NCBI RefSeq assembly: GCF_001792775.2
Contig: NZ_MLGE02000008.1
Location: 1-64,000 of the forward strand
Length of the DNA: 64,000 bases
Direction of reading: 5' to 3'
From: Staphylococcus pseudintermedius
GTDB taxonomy: Bacteria; Bacillota; Bacilli; Staphylococcales; Staphylococcaceae
The notes under the pieces were generated by a model. It did not search any database. It worked only from the letters and a program-made list of their open reading frames with translations, and had not been told where the DNA came from. Shown here one piece after another: positions 18,539-28,416 of this stretch (positions are counted from its first letter, which is position 1; each line of letters opens with the position of its first letter). Made by a program: the position numbers and the translations under genes.

Positions 18539-18773
18539 TTATGCAATTGATGATACTCAGATTTCCCTCCCATTAAAAGTACTAAAATTTCACTTTGGCT
18601 GATGTATGATGCTTCTTTAAAAATCATTATAAAAATGCATATATGTTCACCTTACGAATTCATTCCTCTCTACTCATTCTCACAAAAAAGTTTTCAATTC
18701 ACGACAGCCTAACAATTATTAGACCAATCCTGAATTATGAATAAGTTCCAAATAACAATGTTTATTGAAAATC

Positions 18774-18832
18774 ATATAAAAATGGTGTAGAACATTAAGA
18801 CCTCGACGTTGTGGTTTCTGTCCTACACCATT
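18774..18832 (-). terminator. cudT terminator
   Basis: 10-bp stem AATGGTGTAG / CTACACCATT with a T-rich tail on the minus strand, 11 bases past the cudT stop. Confidence 0.8.
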
Positions 18833-18843
18833 ATTTTGTATCG

Positions 18844-20469
18844 TTATAAATTGTCGTCTTCTTCGTCTTCACCGACACGTAAAATTCTTAGTGAGCGACG
18901 TTCGATGCGCTTAAAGCGATCGGCACGGCTTTGTAAGGCAATGCGGTCTCCACCTAAAATCATCATAAAGGAAATCATGATGATGATAAAGATGACAATC
19001 AGTGGTACACCTGCAACGATAGAAGCAGTTTGTAAGATTTCTAATGCTTTTTCTCCACCGACTAACATGAGTGAAAACGGAAGTAAACAAAGCGCAAATG
19101 CCCAAAATAGACGATTTAGCTTAATAGGTTCCCCTTTAACGCGTGTTTGCGTAGCTGCCGCAACAATGTATGATGCTGAGTCAAATGTTGTGACTAAGAA
19201 TAAGAACGCCGACAAGATGAACAGTCCGATAATGATTTTTGAGAATGGCAGTTGACTAATGACTTCGATGATTGTCGCTTCCGTACCGTGTGAATTTAAA
19301 AATTGGATGACATCGAATTGACCTGAGATTTGTAAATACACGGCGAAGTTACCAAAAATACCGAAGAATAGAACACATCCGAATGTCCCGTAAACAATCG
19401 TACCTAAAATGACTTCTTTCAATGTACGTCCTTTTGAAATACGCGCAATGAATAAACCGATAAATGGCGCGTAAACTATCCACCATGACCAATAGAATAT
19501 CGTCCATTGTTGTGGGAAGTTCGTCTCTTCACGTCCTCCGATACCACCGAATGGTTCGAGCCATGTTGCCATTTGGAAAAAGTTTTTCAACATGTTCCCA
19601 AAGCCTGTCACTGTTGTTTCCATAATGAAAATAGTCGGACCAACGACAAAGATAAAGCCTAATAAAATAAATGATAACCAGACATTCAAGTCACTTAACA
19701 CTTGAATCCCTTTTTTCAAACCTTGGTACGAACTATAGGCAAATACAATCGTGATACAAATTAACACAATACTTTTGACGACCATACTTGACCCGTCAAA
19801 GCCGAATAACTTTTCAAGACCTGCAGAAATCATCGGTACACCTAATGCGAGTGACGTCGCTGTACCGCCAATGAGTCCGAAAATGAATAAAATATCTACA
19901 ATTTTACCTAATGCTTTATCTGTCTGCCCTTTTAAAATCGGACGACAAGCTTGGCTAATTTTGAAAACCGGTTGCTTTTTGACGAATACTAAATATGCGA
20001 TCGGTAATGCTGGCAAAACGTAAATCGCCCATGCTATAGGTCCCCAATGAAACATCCCATACATTGTCGCATAGTTTAAAGCTTCCTCAGAAAAGGGTTT
20101 CGCACTGTGTGGTGGCGCTTGAAAATAATAAGCCCACTCAATGACACCCCAGTACAAAATATCTGAACCGATACCTGCGCAAAACAGCATCGAAGCCCAC
20201 GCAAAGTCACTAAATTCTGGCTTGTCATTGGCACGACCTAAAGTGACCGAACCATATTTACCAAAAGCTATGTATAATACAAAACAAAAAATCGCAAGTC
20301 CCAATACGAGATAGATGGCACCCATTTTAGATGTAACGAACCCATTCATCGCGACGACGACTGCGCGACTTTGTTCAGGAAACACCATCATCGGTATGAC
20401 GGCCATCAATAATACGATTGCCGTACCGATGAACACGACCCAATCCATCAATTTATTATTTTTATGCAA
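18844..20469 (-). CDS. cudT: Choline/betaine BCCT transporter CudT
   Basis: BCCT-family sodium- or proton-coupled transporter for choline or betaine, 12 predicted membrane helices, 541 residues. Diagnostic segments: GMFHWGPIAWAIY, the helix-8 tryptophan run YWSWWIVYAPFIGLFIARISKGRT, and TTFDSASY. It starts at a TTG with AAGGGGTG 7 bases upstream. In S. xylosus cudT lies in one operon with cudC, cudA and cudB. Here it is separated by about 1 kb and faces the same way as betBA, but the CudC-like palindrome 200 bases upstream ties it to the same regulon. Choline as substrate is inferred from context. Confidence 0.9.
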   Translation of the reverse strand: MHKNNKLMDWVVFIGTAIVLLMAVIPMMVFPEQSRAVVVAMNGFVTSKMGAIYLVLGLAIFCFVLYIAFGKYGSVTLGRANDKPEFSDFAWASMLFCAGIGSDILYWGVIEWAYYFQAPPHSAKPFSEEALNYATMYGMFHWGPIAWAIYVLPALPIAYLVFVKKQPVFKISQACRPILKGQTDKALGKIVDILFIFGLIGGTATSLALGVPMISAGLEKLFGFDGSSMVVKSIVLICITIVFAYSSYQGLKKGIQVLSDLNVWLSFILLGFIFVVGPTIFIMETTVTGFGNMLKNFFQMATWLEPFGGIGGREETNFPQQWTIFYWSWWIVYAPFIGLFIARISKGRTLKEVILGTIVYGTFGCVLFFGIFGNFAVYLQISGQFDVIQFLNSHGTEATIIEVISQLPFSKIIIGLFILSAFLFLVTTFDSASYIVAAATQTRVKGEPIKLNRLFWAFALCLLPFSLMLVGGEKALEILQTASIVAGVPLIVIFIIIMISFMMILGGDRIALQSRADRFKRIERRSLRILRVGEDEEDDNL

Positions 20470-20809
20470 TTTTAAGCACCCCTTATTCTTTTTAACTCCT
20501 TTTCTGTTGATTCTTGATGCTCAACGTCTTGATACAAGCAATAGGTTATCGAAAATTAAATTTTAATGCAAATTTCATACATTCAATTTAACTGTCCGTT
20601 TTGAATATATATAACTTTTCAACAACCAAAATATTGTGAAAACGCCTTTATAAAGTACATAAAGAATGTTAAAAATTTATTTAACGATTTGAATTTCGAT
20701 TATTTATGCATAATTTACGAATATATATTTATTTATAGTGGGTGTGCGCCCTGAGAGCAAAAAGAAACATATTAAAACAATCTATTCGATTCATTTCCCA
20801 TTTTTTAAA
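20470..20809. other. Intergenic region upstream of cudT
   Basis: AT-rich spacer with the CudC-like operator at 20668-20685. I could not assign a clean -35/-10 pair for cudT. Nothing else recognised. Confidence 0.4.
20668..20685. promoter_or_regulatory. Putative CudC/GbsR operator at cudT
   Basis: GTTAAAAATTTATTTAAC, with symmetric arms GTTAAA/TTTAAC. The preceding ATAAAGAATGTTA is also found upstream of cudC (17166-17178), and the palindrome matches the one at betB (17057-17074). Confidence 0.55.
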
Positions 20810-20847
20810 ACAAAATTAAGGGCCTGAACAATGCATGTCCAAGCCCC
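20810..20847 (-). terminator. mntH terminator
   Basis: Minus-strand GGGCTTGGACA pairs imperfectly with TGTTCAGGCCC and is followed by TTAATTTT, shortly after the mntH stop. Confidence 0.7.
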
Positions 20848-20860
20848 CGACTTAACCGTA

Positions 20861-22183
20861 TTAACCAAGTTCTCCAAAAGTCGCGTAAATAAGATAGATA
20901 TTCAGAATTGTTAAGATAATCGCTAATGCCCACGCAATGAGATTGACCCAACGCGGATTGGTAAAGTCTTTGCCCATAATTTTAGGATTATTCGTCGCTA
21001 TGACTAACGGAATGACGCTTAAAGGTAAGGCTAAACTTAAAAAGACTTGCGTAAAGATGAGTAGATTTTCGATTTTTTCAGTACTCGAACCGTATAACCA
21101 TAAACAGAAAAAGACAGGAATCACCGCAATAATACGTGTCACAAGGCGTCGAAGCCATTGTGCCATTTTCAAATGAACGAAACCTTCCATAATAATTTGG
21201 CCTGATAACGTGCCAGTGATTGTGGCGTTTTGTCCTGAAGCTAATAACGCTACCGCAAACAATGTACTCATCACCGCACCACCAATTACAGTAGATACTT
21301 CCGAATGTGTCAGTGCATCATATAAATCATAAAAACCACCAAGTGCTTCACCGCTTCCAAAAAATAGTGTTGCCCCTAAAATTAATAATAAACAGTTAAC
21401 GATAAATGCGAGTGACAATTGGACGTTCGAATCAATCGTCGCATAGCGAATGGCTTCTCGTTTTTCTTCATCTGATTGACGTTCATAATTTCGTGATTGG
21501 ACGATAGATGAATGTAAGTATAAGTTATGTGGCATAATCGTCGCACCGATAATCCCTAATGCGATATATAGAGCACCCGGTTGTGTCACGACGGAAGCCT
21601 GTGGTAAAAATCCACTGAACACATCGCCCCATACAGGATCTGACAAATAAACTTCAAAGACGAAAATGATAAATACAGTTAACACTAATACCGTAACGAG
21701 TGCCTCAATTTTACGAAATCCGAGTTTAATAATGGCTAAAAGTAAAAAGACGTCTAATACTGTCACCGTCACACCGAGCCATAATGGAATATGAAAAAGT
21801 AAATTCAACGCAATCGCACTTCCGATAACCTCTGCAATATCCGTCGCCATAATCGCAAGTTCTGTGAAAAGCCATAACACGACTGCTACTTTTTTAGAAG
21901 TCATTGCACGTGTGACTTGTGCTAAATCCATCCCACTCGCGATACCTAAACGCGCACACATGCTTTGGAGTAACATCGCAGCTAAACTCGAAATTAAAAT
22001 GACCGATAACAGGATATAGCCATATTGCGCACCACCTGCCATCGACGTCATCCAGTTTCCCGGATCCATATAACCCACCGCTACAAGGGCACCCGGTCCG
22101 AGAAAGAAAAACACTTTTTTCCATGACGGTGCATCACGATGATATGCGACCGTTCCATTAATCTCTTCTAAACTTTTTCTCAT
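20861..22183 (-). CDS. mntH: Nramp manganese transporter MntH
   Basis: Proton-coupled Mn(II)/Fe(II) importer. 440 residues with about 11 membrane helices. The metal-binding signature DPGNW in helix 1 and [10 protein letters not shown] in helix 6 are both intact, and [15 protein letters not shown] is the conserved loop. Closely resembles S. aureus MntH. An MntR-type box lies about 55 bases upstream, so repression by manganese is expected. Monocistronic, with its own terminator. Confidence 0.96.
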   Translation of the reverse strand: MRKSLEEINGTVAYHRDAPSWKKVFFFLGPGALVAVGYMDPGNWMTSMAGGAQYGYILLSVILISSLAAMLLQSMCARLGIASGMDLAQVTRAMTSKKVAVVLWLFTELAIMATDIAEVIGSAIALNLLFHIPLWLGVTVTVLDVFLLLAIIKLGFRKIEALVTVLVLTVFIIFVFEVYLSDPVWGDVFSGFLPQASVVTQPGALYIALGIIGATIMPHNLYLHSSIVQSRNYERQSDEEKREAIRYATIDSNVQLSLAFIVNCLLLILGATLFFGSGEALGGFYDLYDALTHSEVSTVIGGAVMSTLFAVALLASGQNATITGTLSGQIIMEGFVHLKMAQWLRRLVTRIIAVIPVFFCLWLYGSSTEKIENLLIFTQVFLSLALPLSVIPLVIATNNPKIMGKDFTNPRWVNLIAWALAIILTILNIYLIYATFGELG

Positions 22184-22238
22184 TTTACTCTACCTTTTCC
22201 TCTTCTATCTCTATCATTAAATGTCATATCTATCCATT

Positions 22239-22258
22239 AAATTAGGACCACCTAAATT
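22239..22258. promoter_or_regulatory. MntR-like operator upstream of mntH
   Basis: AAATTAGGACCACCTAAATT is a near-perfect inverted repeat (TTAGG/CCTAA arms), the form of DtxR/MntR boxes in staphylococci. Its position in the mntH promoter region supports the call. Confidence 0.65.
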
Positions 22259-22344
22259 AATATTGTTATTATATATGAATTGAGACAAAATTAAAAGCGA
22301 CGCATATCGCAATCGCTTTTGAAAAATAGTATTTGAGTTGAGAG

Positions 22345-22767
22345 TTAGTGTTCGACGATATAACGGTAAATATCGTCTCGAACAGGCGTTTCTAAGTTAA
22401 AATGCATTGTGACAACAGGTTCTCCAGATTTCATCGTTGTTTCTTCCACGGTGCCTTCAATGACATGCACACGCCCTAAATAGTAGAAGTTTTTACCTTC
22501 TGCATCTTCTTTTTTCACAAATAGATATAACGGAATGTTGCGCGCTTGATGATGAACAATATCATCTACTTCTGAAGATTTAAGTGAACGATTGGAACGG
22601 GTATACCATTTAAATTCACTTTGACTTATAAATGTGTCGCCATACTGTGTAGATGTCGTAATATCTTCTTGTTTATGATAAGTGACAAAAATAGGTACCA
22701 TATGATGCCTTACTTGATAACCATATATCGTACTCGACACATCTTTATCCCAATTCATTATTTTCAC
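22345..22767 (-). pseudogene. C-terminal DUF3427 part of the broken helicase
   Basis: This open stretch is in the same frame as the 799-residue helicase fragment and separated from it only by one TAA (22810-22812) and 14 codons. It reads on through NEFIRYQKYFRKDF, WDKDVSSTIYGYQ and IFVTYHK, which is DUF3427 sequence. There is no ribosome site ahead of its GTG, so it is probably not made independently. Without the stop, the protein would be 954 residues, the length I expect of the staphylococcal homologue. Confidence 0.8.
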
Positions 22768-22809
22768 AAAGTCTTTACGGAAATACTTTTGATAGCGTAT
22801 GAACTCATT

Positions 22810-25209
22810 TTAACCTTCAAATTTCATCTCATTGTTATATTGTCCAAGGCGAATGATGTCCTCAACATAACGTTGAAACCGTTCATTTTTGAGTTGGTGT
22901 TGAAAATGTGCGGCCAATTCAATGACATCACCTTGTCGATGAATGACTGGCGGACCGTACGACTTTTCAATATCGTTTTTAAAGTAGCTAAAATCCAAAA
23001 TTTTCAAGGTCGTTTCAATATCTGCTACGGTCACTGCTGAATCAATCTGTTGCATGTGTTCTAATAATTCTGCTATTCTCGCATCGCCTTCGATCAAACG
23101 TTGCAAAATGAAATGTTCTGTGTTTTTTAATCCTGGTGCAACTTCTCTTGATAAAAATGTGAGATTTTTAAAAGCATCTGGCTCTAAAACTTCTGTTGTA
23201 TAACCACGTTTTTCAAGAAACTCATGATAGTTTTTGTATTTCTCTAAAATAATCAATGGATCAATCGCATTCTGGTCATTAAAATCCATCAGTAAAGGTT
23301 GACGACCAATCCGACGCGCAACATTTTCATAGGCATCATCTAAAATTTTGACACTATTTAAAGTTGCTTTAGTCAATGACTCGAAAATTTGTTTTTTAGC
23401 GACTTCTTCAAAATTAATCGTAGAAACGCCATTTAACACAGCCGGATTTGTTAAAAATTGGCGATAGTTATCTTTGTGGTAACTTGGGTCTCCAGATAAT
23501 GCAATCGGGATTAAGTAATTATTTTTATAGTTACCAATAAAATCTATCACTGTTACATACTCTTTATTACTACTTTTACGGAGACCTCGACCGAGTTGTT
23601 GAACAAAAATAATACTCGATGTCGTCGCTCTGAGCATGACAACTTGGTTCACTTCAGGGATGTCGATACCTTCATTAAATAAATCGACTGTAATAATATA
23701 ATTCAGCTCACCTAAACGCAACTGTGCAATCACTTCAGCACGGCGTTGTTGCGCATCATCACCCGTAAGCGCCACTGATGGATAACCAAAAGCCGATAAC
23801 TTTTCAGCTAACGCATGCGCTTCATTTTTACGACTTACGAAAATAAGCCCCTTCAGTTGATCACCAGAGTAACCGTAATATTCGGTACGTTCAATGATAT
23901 GTTGAACACGGGCGTCTGAAGCAAGCTTTTGAAGTGAAATCGTATCGTCGCTAATGATACCGTCCACCTCATAATCCGTGACACCAAAATAATGGAATGG
24001 ACATAAGATGTCATTTTCCAATGCTGCTTGCAAGCGAATTTCATAAGCTATGTTGTAATGAAACAGTTCATAAATATTTAGTGTATCATTACGTTCAGGT
24101 GTCGCTGTCATACCTAAAATGAACTCAGGTGTAAAATAATTAAACACGCGCCGATATGAAGCGGCAGCTACACGGTGCGCTTCATCAAATACGATGTAAT
24201 CAAAATGTTCCCGTGAAAACTGTTCATAAATATCAGGTTTCGAAATCGTTTGAATCGTTGAAAATAAGTATTTTGCAGTTGTTTGCTTATCATTTCCAGT
24301 TAATAACCCAAATGCATCAGCAGGTTCATCTGCTAACACACGTCGATAATCTTCCATCGCTCTTCGCAAAATCCCTTCATTATGTACGACAAAAAGGAAT
24401 TTTTCTGGTTGTACCTGTCTCACGTCAAGTGCAGACATGATTGTTTTTCCTGTACCTGTCGCTGAAATGATCAAGCTTCTACTTTCTCCTTGCTGTCTAA
24501 TCATTTCCAGTTCTCTCAATGCTTCTTGTTGCATCATGTTCGGTATGATCGCTTGAGCAGATTGTAATTGTCGTTGTTTTTCAATTTGCGCTTGTTCTAC
24601 TTCAAATATCGCTTGTCTCGTTTTCGGTTGGTACAATTTACGATAGCTTTCAATCCACGACGCTGTTAATGGCTCACTTGCTTCCCATAACTGTTCAAAT
24701 TGATTTTTAACTTTATGTACGATATCACCATTGCGATGAGATGAAAACATAATATTATGTTCGTAATTTACTTTTAATGCATGAGACGTCAGATTAGAAC
24801 TGCCAACAATCATCGACGTATAGTAATCATGATCAAAAATATAGCCTTTTGCATGAAAACCATTCACATTTGTGACTCGCACATCTACATTTTCTAACTT
24901 CATTAACTCTTCATACATTTTAGGTGAATTAAATGATAAATAGTTAGAAGTTAAAATGCGGCCCCTAACACCTTTCAGCTTCAATTCATAAAGATGTGTT
25001 TTCAAACTGGCTAAACCACTCTCAGTTACAAATGCGACAGAAATACTAAATGATTCACAGCGATACAACTCATCAATAATCGTCGCTAATACATTTTCTT
25101 GTGCATTATTAATGAGAAGTTTAGGCAAAAAGTGACCTTGTTTTTCAATAGAACGATCGATAAAACCTTTATGTAACGAATTTTTAAAATCATCAAGTAA
25201 ATGGTCCAT
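22810..25209 (-). CDS. PLD-like nuclease / DEAD-box helicase with DUF3427, prematurely stopped
   Basis: Large superfamily 2 helicase. Residues about 30-170 form a phospholipase-D-like domain with one HxK motif (FHAKGYIF, 119-121) and a following GSSNLT. The helicase core has Walker A ATGTGKT (about 250-256), DEAH at 342-345, TATPER, and motif VI QQLGRGLRKSSNK. The start of DUF3427 (FIGNYKNNYLIP) follows. The reading frame ends at a TAA after EMKFEG while the homologous sequence continues in frame, so this allele lacks about 155 residues or contains a base error. It abuts a Nudix hydrolase gene 4 bases upstream. Cellular role unproven; DNA repair or phage defence are possible. Confidence 0.85.
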   Translation of the reverse strand: MDHLLDDFKNSLHKGFIDRSIEKQGHFLPKLLINNAQENVLATIIDELYRCESFSISVAFVTESGLASLKTHLYELKLKGVRGRILTSNYLSFNSPKMYEELMKLENVDVRVTNVNGFHAKGYIFDHDYYTSMIVGSSNLTSHALKVNYEHNIMFSSHRNGDIVHKVKNQFEQLWEASEPLTASWIESYRKLYQPKTRQAIFEVEQAQIEKQRQLQSAQAIIPNMMQQEALRELEMIRQQGESRSLIISATGTGKTIMSALDVRQVQPEKFLFVVHNEGILRRAMEDYRRVLADEPADAFGLLTGNDKQTTAKYLFSTIQTISKPDIYEQFSREHFDYIVFDEAHRVAAASYRRVFNYFTPEFILGMTATPERNDTLNIYELFHYNIAYEIRLQAALENDILCPFHYFGVTDYEVDGIISDDTISLQKLASDARVQHIIERTEYYGYSGDQLKGLIFVSRKNEAHALAEKLSAFGYPSVALTGDDAQQRRAEVIAQLRLGELNYIITVDLFNEGIDIPEVNQVVMLRATTSSIIFVQQLGRGLRKSSNKEYVTVIDFIGNYKNNYLIPIALSGDPSYHKDNYRQFLTNPAVLNGVSTINFEEVAKKQIFESLTKATLNSVKILDDAYENVARRIGRQPLLMDFNDQNAIDPLIILEKYKNYHEFLEKRGYTTEVLEPDAFKNLTFLSREVAPGLKNTEHFILQRLIEGDARIAELLEHMQQIDSAVTVADIETTLKILDFSYFKNDIEKSYGPPVIHRQGDVIELAAHFQHQLKNERFQRYVEDIIRLGQYNNEMKFEG

Positions 25210-25213
25210 CTCG

Positions 25214-25606
25214 TTACGCCTCGTTTACTATGATATCTACTGCTGGAATATCAGCTGGCGCCCACTCCAAACGATACAAATCTTTGCTATCTAACCATTC
25301 AATCGCTCGGTGTTCAGTAAGTGTCGGCAAGGTGTCTTTCAATGTACAACGGTAAGTCGTTAACACGATGACAGCAAAATCATATTCATATTCAGTCGTT
25401 GTGACTTTGTCGCCCACTTCTAAATCACACTTCATTTCTTCACGAATTTCTCTCTTTAAAGCTTCAACGTCCGTTTCTCCTTGCTCAATTTTGCCGCCTG
25501 GAAATTCCCATAATAAAGGTAAACTCATACTTTCACTTCTTTGCGCGCATAGCACTTTATGTTGATCAAAGATAACAGCACCTACGACATGAATCGTTTT
25601 CTTCAT
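25214..25606 (-). CDS. Nudix hydrolase, MutT/8-oxo-dGTP type
   Basis: 130 residues. Nudix box GGKIEQGETDVEALKREIRE fits GX5EX7REUXEE. The neighbouring AQRS and LPLLWEFPGGK features are typical of MutT-like (8-oxo-)dGTP pyrophosphatases, which cleanse the nucleotide pool. I start it at 25606 (MKKTIHVVGAVIF); AGGAAGGGG is 8 bases upstream, though the ATG one codon earlier is equally possible, and a longer in-frame ATG lacks support. Its stop lies 4 bases from the helicase start, so the two are one transcription unit. Confidence 0.9.
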   Translation of the reverse strand: MKKTIHVVGAVIFDQHKVLCAQRSESMSLPLLWEFPGGKIEQGETDVEALKREIREEMKCDLEVGDKVTTTEYEYDFAVIVLTTYRCTLKDTLPTLTEHRAIEWLDSKDLYRLEWAPADIPAVDIIVNEA

Positions 25607-25758
25607 CATGTATGCCCCTTCCTCAAGTTTCATTATATATATTATAAATGATCTCATAAAATGTTTGAATGTGCATTATTTACTGCAAAAATTAAAAAAA
25701 GACCAGGATAATGCAATGATATCCCAGTCTTTGTACCTTTATTTTTCCTTATTCACTT

Positions 25759-27180
25759 CTACTGCTTAACATCCCCAAAAAAGTTAAAAATGTTTTTCGC
25801 GTTGCCTGTATTATCGATATTACCCTGGAACTGATCAGCGCCAGGTCCAAATGCATAGGTGTTCACGTCTTCACCTGTATGACCGTTTGTTGTCCAACCT
25901 GTATTGGATTTTTTGTTAATCGGTGCTTGAATGGCGTCTTCCAGTTTTTGTTGTTGGGCTTCATAGTCGTCACTTTCTTCGTCTAACTTCTTCAATGCAT
26001 CCGCTTCTTGTTGAATGGCGTTCAACTCTTTCTCACTCAAGTCAAATCCATATCCTGCTTGAATCGTTTCTTCTACACCTTTACCGTCAGCAATTTGCTC
26101 TGTCATCCATTTGCCAGAATGTTTCATTTGTTGAATCGGCTCTGGGTTCCATTCGTATGCACTGCCTTGTCCCATACTTAAACCACCTGTTGAATGGTCA
26201 GCAGTCGCAATAACGAGTGTATCCGGATGTGATTTGGCGTAATCAATCGCGTTCGCAAATGCTTTTTCGAACCCTTCCATTTCGGACATGACCCCTGTAA
26301 TATCGTTCGCATGACCTTGTTTATCGATAGACGCTCCTTCCACCATTAAGAAGAAACCTTTATCATTTTTAGAAAGGCGCTCAAGTGCAGCGTTTTGCAT
26401 GTCTAACAATTCAGGTTGGTCCTCTTCTGCATCAATCGCGAGCGGCATATTTTTATCCGCAAACAATCCTAGCAATTGCTCTTCACTCGCGTTCTCTAAT
26501 TGTTGGCGATTAGTCACCACACCATAGCCATCATTTTTAAACTGGTCCGTGATGTTTCCATTTTCCTTGCCAAAATATTTCGCACCGCCACCTAAAATGA
26601 CGTCGACTTTATGTTGGTTGTTAATACGTTGATCATAAAATTGATGGGCAATCTCATCTTTTTTATCACGGTCATCAACATTTGCAGTATAAGCAGCGGG
26701 TGTCGCATCTGTAATTTCAGCAGTTGAGACTAAACCGGTTGATTTGCCTAACTTTTTCGCACGTTCGAGTACAGTTTCTAAGTCATTTTGCTTTTTATCC
26801 ACACCAATTGCGCCATTATACGTTTTATGGCCAGAACTAAATGCCGTTCCTGCCGCTGCAGAATCGGTAATGTTTTCTTTATCATCATCGGAATACGTTT
26901 GTTGTGTCCCTACTAAATAATCATCAAAAGCTGTGTTTTCCACTTCTTTTGTATCTGGATTATCCGCAAAGTAACGGTATGCTGTGTTGTACGCCGGTCC
27001 CATGCCGTCTCCCACTAAGAAAATCACATTTTTAGGATGGCTCGTGTCACCGTACATCGTCGCTTGTTGCTCAGGACCTTCACCTGCACTTGATGCGGAT
27101 GCCACATGTCCCGCTCCTAATGTTGATGCAATCAGTGCACTCGCGATGGATAATTGTGCAAACTGCCTTTTAAATTTCAT
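25759..27180 (-). CDS. phoB: Secreted alkaline phosphatase
   Basis: Phosphomonoesterase that releases phosphate outside the membrane. 473 residues from ATG 27180 (MKFKRQFAQLSIASALI), which begins a Sec signal peptide with a probable cut after VASA. Family features: metal site VGDGMG, nucleophile Ser107 in TDSAAAGTAFSSG, MVEGASIDKQGHAND, TADHSTGG and the C-terminal GHTGEDVNTYAFGP. GGGGG lies upstream at long spacing; the six-codon-longer start is unlikely. Single gene. Control by PhoPR is expected but I see no clear Pho box. Confidence 0.94.
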   Translation of the reverse strand: MKFKRQFAQLSIASALIASTLGAGHVASASSAGEGPEQQATMYGDTSHPKNVIFLVGDGMGPAYNTAYRYFADNPDTKEVENTAFDDYLVGTQQTYSDDDKENITDSAAAGTAFSSGHKTYNGAIGVDKKQNDLETVLERAKKLGKSTGLVSTAEITDATPAAYTANVDDRDKKDEIAHQFYDQRINNQHKVDVILGGGAKYFGKENGNITDQFKNDGYGVVTNRQQLENASEEQLLGLFADKNMPLAIDAEEDQPELLDMQNAALERLSKNDKGFFLMVEGASIDKQGHANDITGVMSEMEGFEKAFANAIDYAKSHPDTLVIATADHSTGGLSMGQGSAYEWNPEPIQQMKHSGKWMTEQIADGKGVEETIQAGYGFDLSEKELNAIQQEADALKKLDEESDDYEAQQQKLEDAIQAPINKKSNTGWTTNGHTGEDVNTYAFGPGADQFQGNIDNTGNAKNIFNFFGDVKQ

Positions 27181-27627
27181 AATTGTCATAACCCCCATAG
27201 CAAATATTCAATACACTGCCATTGTAATGAAACAATTTAAATATGGTGTGAGGTTATGATTAAAAGTATGTAAAAAAAGGAAGAGCAGCACCTCTCTCCC
27301 TACCCAGCCCCCTGTATATAAAAACAAACCTAACATCACTATAAAAATCATCATAAAAGGAATGAGCCACTTAAAAAATTGAGAACGTAGGGATAGTGCG
27401 GTTAATTTTTATTTTTTTATAAATGACAATGATAAAAGTCAATGCTACATGCCAACTATTTCTTATTTTGTTATTATCATACTAACAATGATTTGAATTG
27501 CATTGGAAATAGATGAGAATGTTTATTTGGCATACAATTTTTTCGTTATATTTTGCCTTTTATAGTTGTTTCCAATTCTGCAACTACTTATAATGACAAT
27601 ATTAAAAGAAATAAAGGAGGTTATTTT
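27181..27627. other. Divergent intergenic region phoB / 27628 gene
   Basis: About 450 AT-rich bases holding promoters in both directions. I could not find a convincing Pho box or -35/-10 pair and see no other structure. Confidence 0.4.
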
Positions 27628-28263
27628 TTGAAAAGCGACCTCACGTCTCGTAAACATAAACATGCTCATCCATCACATCAACAACGTCAGCCCAAGTATG
27701 AACCCTCTCCATCATCTAATCCGAAATGGCTCATTGCACTCATCATTTTACTGATTATCATTGTACTTGGTGGGATGATATATGGCGGTTACCGTTTGTC
27801 TCAAGTAAAGCTCCATTTGAACACTACAGACAATCAAGCGACAACCACTCAAAGCGAGCAAAATACAGCAACCGTTCACCTCGATGTACTGTCATACGAC
27901 TTTAGCCAAGACTTCATGCATAGTGATCACATTGATGGTTATCAAGACTTTCATATCGGAGAGACGCGTAAAGATGTCGAGGCAACCCATGGCCCTCCAG
28001 AAAAAACTGTTGAAATTGATGGTCGTGACGCGGCATCATATGGCGACCTTGCTGTCAGTTATAATGCACAACACCAAGTCGAACATATTTATGTCACACC
28101 ACATCAAGTCACAACAGCACAATTTATCGATGTTCATCAAGCGCCTAACATGACAGATGGCAATATATGGTATTACGATAGTCGCCAAGACAACCCCTAT
28201 ACCATCAAAGTATACACACAAAACGATCAAGTCATTGCCATCGAAAATATTCCGCAAATTTAA
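27628..28263 (+). CDS. Single-pass membrane protein with extracytoplasmic domain (DUF4947-like)
   Basis: 211 residues from a TTG at 27628, chosen because AAAGGAGG lies 7 bases upstream; the earlier ATG has no ribosome site. A basic, proline- and histidine-rich cytoplasmic head (about 1-30) precedes one helix (WLIALIILLIIIVLGGMIYGGY). A spacer rich in T and Q and an extracellular domain of about 110 residues follow. GETRKDVEATHGPP is reminiscent of the SmpA/BamE-type or DUF4947 fold. I cannot give a function. Shares a bidirectional terminator with the converging signal peptidase gene. Confidence 0.7.
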   Translation: MKSDLTSRKHKHAHPSHQQRQPKYEPSPSSNPKWLIALIILLIIIVLGGMIYGGYRLSQVKLHLNTTDNQATTTQSEQNTATVHLDVLSYDFSQDFMHSDHIDGYQDFHIGETRKDVEATHGPPEKTVEIDGRDAASYGDLAVSYNAQHQVEHIYVTPHQVTTAQFIDVHQAPNMTDGNIWYYDSRQDNPYTIKVYTQNDQVIAIENIPQI

Positions 28264-28330
28264 TTGCTAATAAAGTGTCTAGGAACGCGCAACATCGTTC
28301 AGCCATCGGTGCAAATGTTAAAAACAAAGC

Positions 28331-28378
28331 AAAAAATCACGGTCACACTTCAAACAGCGAAGTATGGCCGTGATTTTT
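28331..28378. terminator. Bidirectional terminator
   Basis: AAAAAATCACGG pairs with CCGTGATTTTT. It sits between the converging 27628 gene and the signal peptidase gene. Confidence 0.85.
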
Positions 28379-28416
28379 ACATTACTTTAAATGCCGTCGT
28401 TTCACATGAAACATCC

